From Mucidula mucida (taxonomy: Eukaryota; Basidiomycota; Agaricomycetes; Agaricales; Physalacriaceae): a DNA stretch of 64,000 bases. Location of the stretch: NCBI GenBank assembly GCA_015501055.1, contig JADNYV010000034.1, forward strand, positions 62,001 to 126,000, given 5' to 3'. The notes beneath the pieces were generated by a model. It ran no database searches and was not told the origin of the DNA. It saw only the letters and a program-made list of their open reading frames with translations. The position numbers were made by a program, and so were the translations under genes. Below are positions 24,506 through 36,343 of this stretch, piece by piece (within the stretch, counting starts at the first letter, position 1; each line of letters begins with the position of its first letter).

Positions 24506-25395
24506 TCACAGAAGACGGACGTAACACCCAGTATCACAATTTGAGGGCAGCAACGTCAGTAGCGAACCCGACGACTTGGTGCGTATCCACTTGAGTTCAA
24601 GTAAGTGAGGCAGCACCCAAAGATGTATCTCACAACTTACCCTGAACGACTGTGCATCATCGAAACCTCTACGACGAAAGCAGGGTTAGTTGGAGCACTC
24701 GAACGAAATGAGAACACTTGCTTACCTTCGAGTAACATCAACCAGCCATCGCCCGTGTGCAGTCTACAGGTTAAAAATAGTCAGTCTACATTCTGGGATT
24801 CAAGACGGCGGCGTACCTTTGTAGAAACCAAAGTCAGCCGAGATAAAGGACAAGGCATGTCTAGGGCGTGTAATCCGTCGTCCACATAGATGGCGGGATT
24901 CAGCCGGCGCGAAGCCAAACTGGTAGTATATCCGGCGCAAAGCCAAACTAATATTACAGCCGGCGCAAAGCCAAACTGGTATTTCATCGGCACGAAGCCA
25001 AATGATCTCCCAAGGTCTTCTAAATGGCGGGAACAAGCAGCGCACTGGTGAATATCAGGAAGAAAACGGATATGAATGAGTATCAGGGTGCAAGGAGGCG
25101 AGTGCAGCGTACCTTTGAGTCTTCCAAGGCGTTCCAACGCGTAGTCCTCTGAGGATGTCCAAGCGGAAAAGTGTCATAGTCAAGGGGGCACTCCGTCAGA
25201 AACAGGGCTATGTCAATGCTAAGCGTCATCCTAATCGAGACGTGCGGTACACGTACCGTGCTGCCTAAAATGCGGAAAGTAAGTGGGGGTGGTCATCCAA
25301 AGGACTTCAACGCACCAGGGTAAGCGTTCGATGATCACAGGTGTGTCTTCAAAGAGGAAAAGTCTGGCGTCAAAGAGCATTATGTGCCTGACCAT
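24506..25395 (-). CDS. Spliced gene of unknown function in Y (copy B)
   Basis: Same six-exon gene as 11431-12297: 25257-25395, 25113-25207, 24817-25044, 24726-24763, 24641-24668 and 24506-24589. All splice sites are kept and the frame is intact. The third exon is 21 nt longer than in copy A (228 against 207 nt), made of extra GCGCAAAGCCAAACT-type units that add seven codons without shifting the frame. Single-base differences in the neighbouring introns are not compensated, as expected if only exons are constrained. Function unknown. Confidence 0.5.
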
Positions 25396-28300
25396 GTCCA
25401 GTCCAGTCAAGTCCCAGGAGCGATAGGAGATGAAGCGCGTCGAACACCACTAAGCCCAGCGCCTGTGTCGGTGATGAGCGCCTTCCCATAAGTTATCGGT
25501 GGCGCGCGTACCATGGAGGTCAGGACTACGAGAGGTAAGGGGGATGTTTGAGAAAAAGACTTCAACGCACCAAGCTAACTGTTTGAGGATCACAGCGCGT
25601 CGTTTAAAGAGGAGAATGACGTCGAAAGAGCCCACCAGCAGCGTTGTAGTGGAGAGGGCGTGGCCTCAGTGGAAAATTGAAGCGCTATGAAGAGCGTCAA
25701 CAAGCGCGTCGGTCAATCCTAGAGAAGAACGACTGACCAGAGTGATTGAAAGACAGCGCCGAGGGCGGGAGGCTAAGCACAGAATTGAGTCAACAAGGTG
25801 AGATGATGGTGGGAGGAAGAGACCGACCTGTGACCATCAACGAACCAAGCGGTCACGCTTTCGGCGCGTCCGCCATACAATGGCGACAATGTCGACAACG
25901 ATGACGAGAGGATCACTTCAGCAGGAGAGCAGGAGATCATGGAGAGATGGAACTAGAGATAGTATGAGAGAGAGAGAGAAGAGTGAATGAGACTGGGTGA
26001 TGATGGTTTGGAGGATTCCTCGCCGCCTTTTATTGCTATTCCAAGCGTTCCAGGCTCCAATCAAGACGTAATGAAGGTCGGATAACCGGTAGCCGTGGCG
26101 AGAAATGCCCGTCTGATGCAAGAACTTTCGGAAGTTGTAAGGGATTATTCTGCCGCCACGCGCGGCGGTTCCAGCATCCTACGCGAATTTGCTTTCCTGG
26201 GCGGGTAGCGACTGGGCAATCAGATAGTAACGAGACGCTTGAGCCAGAGTCTGAGATTATCAGATGCCATTGAAAGTGGTTAACAAAGAAACTTACCTCC
26301 TCCTCGAATGTGCATCCTCCGTCCTTTCCCGTCGTATGGATGCAAAGATTCCAATGTTCAAACTCCTGCGATCGCTCCAGGGAGGTACCCTGAGCACTTG
26401 ATGGGAGCAATATGGAGCCGTTGTCAAATGAAAACTTATAGATCTCATTTCTTAGCGGAGATGCGCACCGCTTCGCGACGCGAAATGCACCGTTCTGAAC
26501 ACGGAAAGACGTCGCCGTTTACGTCCTGATGGGGTATCACATGGTCAGCATGAAACTGAGGCGGTTGAACTATGGAAAAGGCACGAACCTGTTGGTGCCA
26601 CATTCAATTTGGGTTTATGTTATTGACTTGTCGTCGGAAATGGCATCGAATTAAATGATAATAAGAGTCTAGAGACACTGCCATGCGACCGAAATTGCGG
26701 AGTTTGCCCGAAAAGTTCGTTTCCGCCAAAAGTGTCGGCGGGACGGAGGAGGAGGACGGTGTTGCACGTCATTTCCCCGCACCCGCGAGAGTCAAGATAA
26801 GATTGCGAGAGCTCTGACATGTCACAGGGTCCCGGAAATCCTCGTGCTATCGATGCTCAGGGTCCTATGCGTCTGGCTGAGGCGTAGACGCGAAAGGCAG
26901 GCCAAAAGCGCGTACAGCACCATCGGAATTCGCATTACATAAGCCACAGAGCAATATACAAGTGAAATCAAGAAGATGAGAGTGTCCGGAGAGCTGGAGA
27001 GCGCGTAGACGCGTAGGTGTATGCGCTTCAAGATCGCAATGGTCGTAGTTCGTGGTCAAGTTCCGCCGATCACTTGACGCTGCCTGGGCTGGATCTGGTA
27101 CTCGAAACATGATATTTCCCTGTCAATTCCGAGAGCACGGAACATCTGGAACGTTGTTCTAGCTTAGTATACCCGCTAGACGTGCGGAGGAAATATCTTG
27201 TGAATAACACGCAATATCCTCCTAGCGACACCACGGAAATCACTCCCAGGGTTCAGACTATCGATCGCACAGGTTGCTGGACTGCCCTGGATAACAGTTG
27301 TCAAGAAGTTTGCATTCGACGTTTTGGCAATACCGACTTTGTCGTAACATTGACATATGGTATATCGGCAAGTACGTCAATTTCTTTGAGTCTGGCTGTT
27401 TATCATGTTTTAGTACGAAACTCTACTATACTTTCTAGGCTGTCCTACTCGCACCTACTCGACTCAATGAGCTGTTATTTTCGGGTAGTAGTTTTGTACA
27501 CAAGCTCAAGTATGACTTTCTGCGGACTAACAACTTTCGTCACTTTCAATTCTTTCGGGCAGAGGGAATGTCAATAAGCTTCGTTGGTCGCGTATTCTAC
27601 AAGAAGGTATCTACGAAAACTCGTATTCTACACGCCCAAGCCCACTACAAGCCCGCCGCCACAAACATCAGCCATATTTATCCATCAAACATCTGCACGG
27701 AGATGCAAATCAACCAATCACAGACAAGCAAAGCGGCGACGTAGTCGCCGCCAATACCGTCCTAAAAATGATTTAACGCCGGGAAGCGATCGAACGAATC
27801 TGGAGCCACGAACGTTGTTGATCTCAATCTGAACATTGAGTACTGAGCTTGGCGAGCACGGGGCAGGCAGACGAGGCGTCCATGCTATCATAGTATCATC
27901 CGACATAGCGTGGAACGTCTATGTCCACCACAATCTGTGCAAAGTCAAAGCGTGGCGCAATTATCCTACCATTATGCTGTCCAAGCAGCAGTGAGAAGCC
28001 CGCAGCGCGGGCGCAGCGGCGAATAGCCGCTGGTCACTGCTGCCGTCATGTTAAGCCTGAGACAGGTTATTAGTCCAGGGCACATATCAGAAAACGAGTT
28101 CGCCGTTGGTTCACCAAATGCGAAATTACCGCTGAAGGACGCAAGATCCAGATCGCCATCAAAAGGTGCGACTCGCATCTACTACAATGCCGAGATGAGT
28201 GATAGCATTGGGAAATGGGTTCGTACCACATACCTTCTTGGAATGTAGGCAGGTTGAGCCTATTTCCATAGTTATTAGATCAGGATACGAAATTTACATC

Positions 28301-31300
28301 AAAACGCACCTTTGTCTGGTCGCAAATTCACCAGGTAGACCCTGTTTGCGCCGCCTAGATTCAAGCAGTCAGAACGGCGCAGCGGGAGTAGGACAATTCG
28401 GGCAGCGGACAGAGCTTTGGAATATGCAAAGTGCTTGATATGTTTCCCGGCGCCAACAAATGGACATAGAGCTGTGTACGGCACAGTTCAATCGAGGCCG
28501 AACTTGTCAAATTGATGTGGGAAAGAGACGCAAAGATCAATGGGAAATTAGCACCTTTTCTCCAGATCCAAAAGCCCGGCCGGCGAGGCCATTTAGGCAA
28601 AGATGTTCAAGGACTCGTTTGCTGAAAGGCGAATATGCCAGGACGTGTGCATTCCCAGCAGCGGAAAGCAGTGAAGGCACCAATTGGGAGAAGAATGGGA
28701 AAATGCGCATATTTGTCTGAGCATGAAAGCCGGTCCGGCGAGGACACCAGACGCGTTGCTATAAAAAGAGCGCCGTATCCAGGGGCTTTTGGAGCATCTT
28801 GAGAAGGTGGTGCAGCCGCATCTGCGACACGAATCGCGAGCCTGCCAAGCTGCACATGAGGTCCAAGTTGAAGTACGGAAAGGAGAGAAATACCTCACCA
28901 GAGTCGCCCTCTATACACTCAACTATGTCAGAGAAAAGCCTACAAAACGTACAAGGACGACACAGTTTTTCCAAAATCAAAAGCCTGCCCGGCAAGGGCA
29001 TCCATTCCGCCACGGTTTTCAAAATTCCGACTCGCGGATGTCCAAATGTCGTCAGACATGTTGTAAACGTGGATGAAGAGACGCCGACGCGTAGAGATTC
29101 CAAAATCAAGTTTGCAGAGGTGGTGGTTGCGGTGAGAGTTTCAACTTCCTCATTGAGCGCGCGCTGTGATCGAGGACATCCTCAACCTGCAACCACGATG
29201 TCGGTGCTGTCTTTGCACTCTGTAGCATCTGTGCGCCTCTAAACCTGGGCTGGTCAACTCTATGGGCTCATTGGAGACGAAATCTATGACTGACCGGGAT
29301 TTTCACGTTTGACTGAAGTTGGAGACGGCTGTCTGAGCTTCACGTCAAATAATTGAAGTACGACACACCTCCAGCCTTGCTCTAGGCCACGCTCTACTAC
29401 ATCTCTGTGCCTCTGTACTCCCAGGATTCTGTCTCTGTGATTCTGGACGACCTGACAGTCTGTAAGTTTGCCTTGAAACGTTTCAGAAAGGCGTACCGTG
29501 AGGATCGCTGTATTCTGCACAATCGTAGACTGGCAACAAAGTGAACGTGGTTTCCTGGGAAGCGGCGTTCAACTCTGGGGAGGAGGGTAAGGAAGAGTGA
29601 TGAGATTCTGAACTTGCCCGTGTTCTCTCTCGGCTATAGTTGGTAAGAATATTTTTCCACATTCGATCATCAAAGAAATTAACTGGTGCGTTTCCAAGTC
29701 CCCATCAAATACTCGTGCAATATTATGGTGTCTCTTACTAGTCCTACTCAATTCCAGTTTATTTCTCCAGTTTATTTTTTGATGCCAGGAACGGAAGGAC
29801 GGGTCAGTCTTGCGAAAACCCTGAGACGCGTCCATCCATACCTTGTCGACGCGTATCGTTCTCCACCGTTACTGAAGCCCGCAGCCCCGTTCAAGTTGCA
29901 GATTTGGAGATCAAATGCCCCCCTTCGTCAACCAGGCTGAATCCTAGCTGAGAGCTTGTGTAGTGTTTGTTGAGCGGGCCAGAGGCGGCCACCCTGACTC
30001 CCGCCATGATGGCCATCAGTTTTGGACCCTTCGATGACGCAAAATAAACTGAGAAATAAACTGGAATTGAGGAGGACTACTAGTTCTGTGCGACTTTATG
30101 AAGTGAATTCTTGAATGCACACCTGTCTCACCGTTGATAGCAACGCACTCGGAATAGGCGCTGTACGCCTGCCCGCTTTGAAATATTACGCGCCACGGCG
30201 GACTGTATTCAAGAACGGCAGGATCACCCCGTTAGTGGAGTCGAGGTGTGACTCGAATTACTATGGAACCCCGATTGACAAGCGGAGGAGGATTAGCCGA
30301 CCAGGTATATAAGCCTGTCTTCCTTTCTGTCCTTGTCTTTCATTTCTACACACCATGTCGTCGTGCTGCCTGTCCTCGTCACTGCTACCTCGGCTTCAGT
30401 CATCCTGGACGATGTGTTCCTTCAAGAATTGATGGCCTGACCGTTGTGTATGTATGACCGACTTGTTATCTGCGGTTTGCGAAGGAACTTGATGTTGGAC
30501 GTGTTCGCAATCCCTGGACTGGTTGTTGGGATGTTGTGTCATCGAGTCTGTTTCGCCCGCCGTCGAGCGTTAAATGCCGTGCCGGTCCAGACGATGTACT
30601 GGTGAGTGTTTTGGCTTCAGTTCCGGTTCTCCATTTGATGTTCCCTCCAAGCTACTTATTCTGTGGGAGGGGGAAACAGTATTTTGGTGTTGTGCGTAAA
30701 TATCTCTTGGTCCCCTCGTAAAGTGACTTATCCAATGTCCACAGGTTTCTTGATTGGGACGTCGACGCTCTATGAAACTGTGCCCGGTCCCTGATCCTCC
30801 ACTCGATATCTGTCAATCAACCCCGCGGGAGAGGACACTAACGGCAGGCATCCTCATACCCGGACTGCGCTACGCCACATTTGACAGAGACGGCTGGATG
30901 CCTCACATGATACCTCACCCATGCTGGGATGGTGTACCCTTTTTTTTGTAGTCTCATTTGTAGTAGCTAGAATGCGCAATTATGAGAGTGTGTCTACATC
31001 ACGTGACCGAAAAGAGTACGACTTCTGTTGTTTTTGCTCAGGGACGTCCGTAAAAGGCGTTTTATGCCTGAGCAATTGCCTTACATGGTGTATCTGCCCT
31101 GCTGTGAAATGTTGGCCGAAGGTGCCGCAAGAAAAAGATTCGAAGACAAGAATCTAATTATATCCCATGCGCCACGTACGAGAAGACACGATACATTCAC
31201 TACTACCCACAAGAATCTAATTATATCCCATCCGTCATCCACCGTTCCCCACGAGGATGCGCCCCCAAAGGAGCCGAAGAAGATGCACCCGAGAAGATGC

Positions 31301-31339
31301 GCCCGAGAAGACGCGTCAAAGAGGATGCGCGGCCGCCAC
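25396..31339. other. Remainder of Y copy B: no recognised genes
   Basis: Same content as 12298-17898, with the MITE added. The candidate exons of 13081-13396 recur at 26179-26494. The TATATAAG box recurs at about 30305, and the doubled AAGAATCTAATTATATCCCA string near 31148 and 31210. Confidence 0.45.
29741..30077. mobile_element. MITE, 337 bp, with terminal inverted repeats and TACTA target duplication
   Basis: The element begins GTCCTACTCAATTCCAG and ends CTGGAATTGAGGAGGAC, imperfect inverted repeats that continue inward as AGTTTATTTCTC-type sequence for about 37 bp. It is flanked by TACTA on both sides (29736-29740 and 30078-30082). The empty site, with one TACTA, is preserved in the other Y copy at 16637-16641. 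It has no coding capacity. The superfamily is not clear from a 5-bp duplication. Confidence 0.92.
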
Positions 31340-31575
31340 GAGGAGGCTTCTGGTTCGAGTGGGTCTGTCTTCTCTTTGAGGTCGGGCGGGGTAGCTCTCT
31401 GCACCGGACTCGCGGTCTGAGTAGGCGAGGGCGTAGTAAAGCCTGGCAGCGGCATGCGCGACGCAGATGCTGAGCGTCGGGGGATCAAAGGGAGAGGACT
31501 GCCGGCGAGATTGGAATTGCGCGAGAAGGGATGGTCCATCGCTGCCTGGGACTGTGTAGTAATCGTCGCGATCAT
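31340..31575 (-). pseudogene. Truncated 5' stub of the PP1 regulatory subunit gene (copy C)
   Basis: Same stub as at 17899-18134, from the ATG at 31575 to the X boundary at 31340. The frame runs on into Y to 31081 for 164 codons. It shares the 12-bp in-frame deletion with copy B, showing that B and C descend from the same rearranged left border. Confidence 0.8.
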
Positions 31576-34500
31576 TTACGAGCTAGCGTTAATGAGTGTA
31601 ATGAAGAAAAGCGGTAAGAGGAGACTCACTCGTCTGGGAAACAGGGTGCGGCAAGACAGGAGTACGATAAGGAGTGGTATCCGCGGATGATATAGAGGAA
31701 GCAAGAGGAGGTGGTAATGAAACCCTATCTTAAATACAGTTCAACTCGAAGATGGTAGCTTGGATACCCACAAGATGCCCGGGCGATGACCTTGAGCGGT
31801 GTTTAGAGGCGACGATGGACCCAACAATATGGCAGGAAATTAAACGAAATATACTGAAAGAAATACCAGTCAGCGCCAGGACGACAAACAGGGAAGACGC
31901 GTACCGCAGTAAAAGCAAAAGTAAAAAATACCCGGATAAGAGAAAAAAAGGAATGGCCCGTCACGTCTGTTAATCACAGAGTCCGCCAGACGATATCGCC
32001 AGACATAGGTGGGTTCAGGTAAAGACTGGCCATTTCTAACCCAAGCCAGGCACGCGCACGTGCGGTCCATGACGCATTTTCCTCATCATTCGTCTACCCG
32101 ATCACCTTCCTGCCAGACCGCCCAACCGGCATCATTCCCCCGTGTGTCGCCGTAGTTTATACAAGAATGCATCACAGCAGGTCCACCTCTAGCAACTGTT
32201 CATCTTGATACCCTCATTAGCGGCAACGAGTGAGACAGGCGGACCCGCTATCCGAACATTCCGATCTACCATCAGGGAGACTTTTAGCTCGCGACCGAAT
32301 CAATTCTGCACGGTCTCGCTTCGTCTCATGTGACGCATACTCCTACATCAGGTAGTCCTCGAGCCTACCCCGAGACCGACCCAACCTTTGCCACTACGCG
32401 AGTCTCGTGACGTGTGCACAGTGACGCGCCCTTCGACAGGTACTAGTAACTACTCGTCATTCGCTTCCTACTCCTATCCTCTACTTCGATACTTCTTTCT
32501 TCTACAAGACGCTTGAAACGCTCACACTCTGACTCTGACTTGGCACCTTACTTTTCGTGTCGAACCCTCAAACGCTGATCCTTTCCGCGCACACAGTCTT
32601 TCCTTCGAAAATTCGCTGGCGCGCGTAGTCAGGCCAACTTTCCGCTGCTCCTCTTCTCTTGTCCTTGTCTTACTTCGATGGTCGCACTCAGGAGCCTACA
32701 CAGCGCATGGGCACAGCCTAATTCGATCGCTCGTTGGAGTACCGCAGAGTGCTCAGCTTTGGCGGGGCCCGTTCATGTAACAGATCTCTTGCCCGCCCCA
32801 CCAACGTGCCTTGAAGATGAGGGACGCGCCCTGTATCACCCTCGCACAAAAATAAATTGCATACTTCGTAATGTGTGGCCATACTCTAAGCGTATGGTCG
32901 TTTCGGGGCCCACTGACCCACTGCACTATGTACTGTCCGTTCTACGCTCCAAGTCAACACTGCACTCACCGACGGATTCGGATCGAATACGATTTTGACC
33001 GACTTTCAAGCGCCGTTTCGGTTTTTTTTGGTTGCTACGCTGTTTCTAATGGCTGACGATCTACATCCGCATCGAGGAAGAACCTACAAGAACGCTGTAG
33101 ATTCGTGCGTCGTTTCTCTCGCGTCTCCTATTTGTCTTGTTCTCATGTGCTTGCCAGATCGTCTATTACACGACCATGTGCTTCAACAACAGTGTTTTCT
33201 GTCGCTTAGAAAACAGTGTGAGAATCTGAAGAATTTCTGACGCCCATGCGATGCAGAGGTTTGCAGCGCCTGTTCTTTCATACCTTGGTGTGGATAGTGT
33301 TCTGCTGGCTCTGGCTTGAAGCCAGGCCAGCCGTGTTTAAGCCAAAGCCAGGCCAGGCCGTGAAGACGGCGTGAGAGAGCCTATGGCCTGGCTTCACATC
33401 CTGCGGGCCGTAAGCCAGCCTTCAGGCCATGGCTTTGGTGGCGTGCTGAAGTCAGCAAATGTTGAGGTATATACAGAACTCACATACCTTTCTATTACTT
33501 GTGCTGACTCTTCATGCCAATCTTGATCTCTATCCGCATCTGTAGTGCCCAAGACAGTTGGTTCTGTCAACCTGGTCAGGTCCGATATCTGATGACTTGG
33601 ACATTCAACACAAATTTTTAATTGTTCTATGCACGGGCAATGGTATTTTCTCGAAGGTAGACATCACCCAGGTTTATTCCCCTCAAGACAACAAAATTTG
33701 GGCGCGCGCTTGCGCCTGCCGCATCCCGCCGCCATCCCGCCCTAAGCCACGGCTCAGGCCAGAGCCAGGCCAGAGCCGGCCGTGAGTCACGGCTCCGGCG
33801 CCAGTCGAAGTGTTATGTTTATTGTACTAGCCGCTCTACGCTCTAAAGCAACACCGATTCGGCCTCTGACCGCGCGTTGTGACGTTGTCGTTTGCTGCAC
33901 ATAACTTGTCTGTTTTCGAATTTTCAAAAATGAGGCCGGCTGACGATCTACATCCTCGTCGAGGAAGCAAAGAATCAGACACAACACTTCGCGTCTCCTA
34001 TTTGTCGTGTCCTCATGTGCTAGTTCCGGCGTCCTTACCACCAGCGCCAGTTGAAGTATTACGCACACACCCACTGAACCCCACCAAAGGATGTTTATGC
34101 TCTACGCTCTAAACCGACTCACTGGCCGACTGATTCGGGCCTCTGACCGCCGTTTAAGCGCGTTGTGACGCTGCACATGGCTTGTCTGTTAACAACCGGG
34201 TGACGATCTACATCCGCATCGAGGAAGCACACTACGTTGATGGTTTCTCTTTTTCATCTCCTATCCTCACGTGCTATCGTTGAAGCTGAACGCGTTCCTC
34301 TCATGAATATCGAAATGGAAAGACGTTGCCAAGATTCGAATCCTGGTCAAGTATCTCGAGTTTTATTCCACCAACGCCGGTGGAAGGAAGTACTAGTACC
34401 CACACAAGTCCCGTGTGGTATTGACAGGGCATGGGACATTTCTCGTACGAGACTTTCCTCGCATTCTGACCTCCAAAACACTCCTCGTGACCGTTGTGAT

Positions 34501-36343
34501 GTACAACGAGTCTTCTTTATGTCCATTGGTGTCATACATCCCAAAGTCTCTTGCTTCCCAACCTTGTCAGTACTCACTTCTATTCTATTCGTCACTGAGT
34601 CAACCCCGAACTTCACTGTCTACCCGGTATACCAAACGGTCCGCGCCATTGAGTACATCTACTCGCGTGAAAATTCCGCTAATCTTTTGTCAAAAATCCA
34701 ACAGGCCTTCAAGTTTGAAATCAACGCTCATCATCGTGTCAACAACAAAGTCCCCCGCTGTATGCCATCCCGCTGCTGGCTGAAATTCAGTAAAGCCAAG
34801 AAGAATACCAAAATATCTCTTATCGCTCCGACGGTCCGTCCGGGATTTTCGTCACTGCGATATCCTGAGGGTCGTCCTACAACGAGTACTACGATGTCGG
34901 CATTCGCGCACCCTGTGCTTGCGGTTCAACCCTCCGTGTGATCTTCAAGAACCAAGTTCAATGAATAGCGGATGTTTTCCGCGCAATGATAACGAAGCAC
35001 GCACTACTACGCCACCACGATAGGAAGAATACGCGTCTCCTTTCAGAATTCAGCCCACAATTTTTGTTCTGAAATGTTCGTGGCGCGCCGATGTCTTGTG
35101 CCATGTGGGTCTTGGCCAGCTCGTGATGGCAACCCGTAGATCGCCAATATGAAGCTGTTATTTACAGTATTGCATTGTGTGTCGTGTGCACGCCACCATC
35201 TTATTTGGGCTCTAGAATCCTTGGGCGCGCACACACAAAAATAGGCAGAGCAATGGTAAATCACTGAACGGGGCGCCGTGTACGTTTTAGATTAAAGTTC
35301 AGATCTTGGGGTACACTTTACAATCAGTTCAAGCGCCTATCTACTCAGTAGGAAGTCGACGTCTCACAACCGGCCCGGGTATGAGGACTTGGAACTATAC
35401 GTACTTCTACTCTATTGGTCCACTTTCGAATGAATACCCCAGCCAGTTCCTTTCGAAACTTGCTGGGTTGACTGAATGAGAAGCAGAGGCTCGTGCAGCT
35501 CGCAAGTTTCGCGGGTCCATCATTGGCATTCACTCGCGAGATCGGAGATCTCAGGTGTCCAGGATGCATCTTTCATTGCGTCCAATAGAACTGTCTTGGT
35601 CGTGCGATTCGGATGAACGTGGTCGCGTCGTCGCAGGAGAGTCTCTGCCGGTCTCTAATCAGAGGATGGGAAACACTCAAGAAGTAGTAGCTCCCCAAGA
35701 GATAGGTAAGTAGCCCTACTTCACGGAAATCCTGCTCACACTCTCCTGTGAATATACCCACGGGATCTGCTATCTGATCATATCAACGGGTATCTTACGG
35801 TAGTACATCATGGCTTCTCGAGTTGAAGTGCACTGCGCCCCGTGCTTCCACTTATAGCGCAAACGCCTCGTTCCTGGAACAAAAGAAGTACCAGGAAGGA
35901 ACTGCAACGGGGGTTACTGACTATCGAAGCCAGCGAAACAAGCCATAGAAGATCAGGTGATCGTAGGTCTTCCTGATCGGTTACAATGAGAATGGCAGTG
36001 GGCAAAGATGCAGTCAACAAAGCGATTGCTCAATGCTAGCTATAGATACAGTAATATGCTATTAATGAATATATGATAACGGATGTAAAACAATACAGTA
36101 TACACACATGACAAGCACACCCTCGGATATTTTCCGCCTCACGTCGAACTCCCTGTGGCATTTTCGTGATCTGCGATTCAGGTATGTACGTTCACGAACG
36201 GAAATTGCAGAGCGCAAGAGCATCCCGACATCACCGCGGATATACAGATGCCCGAATGCCCGAGCTGCCCAGGCGCACACGGTGCGCGCCGCTAGTCGGA
36301 AAAAATCCAAAACAACATCGCTGTTTGCGATACAGCGGAATTA
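31576..36343. other. Spacer inside X copy C
   Basis: Equivalent of 5119-9862. Diverged repeat blocks lie near 33053, 33943 and 34203, and AAGCCAGGCC-rich stretches near 33310-33440 and 33735-33800. Apart from the open frame at 34237-34941, nothing gene-like was recognised. Confidence 0.5.
34237..34941 (+). CDS. Hypothetical open frame, intact only in X copy C
   Basis: A 234-codon plus-strand frame without visible introns. Its middle (HPKVSCFPTLSVLTSILFV) and later part (YQTVRAIEYIYSRENSANLL) look protein-like. I do not recognise the family. In copy B the frame is interrupted by an insertion, and in copy A by several indels. It may be a real gene retained only here, or the least damaged version of a relic. 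No promoter element stands out. Confidence 0.35.
   Translation: MMVSLFHLLSSRAIVEAERVPLMNIEMERRCQDSNPGQVSRVLFHQRRWKEVLVPTQVPCGIDRAWDISRTRLSSHSDLQNTPRDRCDVQRVFFMSIGVIHPKVSCFPTLSVLTSILFVTESTPNFTVYPVYQTVRAIEYIYSRENSANLLSKIQQAFKFEINAHHRVNNKVPRCMPSRCWLKFSKAKKNTKISLIAPTVRPGFSSLRYPEGRPTTSTTMSAFAHPVLAVQPSV

Larger units (their letters stand above)
24120..31339. repeat. Segment Y, copy B (7.2 kb)
   Basis: Second copy of Y. It starts with GAGAC plus A20 and ends with the same purine-rich repeats and GCGGCCGCCAC before X copy C. It is longer than copy A mainly because of a 337-bp MITE (29741-30077) with its 5-bp target duplication, plus small indels. Outside these it is nearly identical to 11049-17898. 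Confidence 0.88.
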
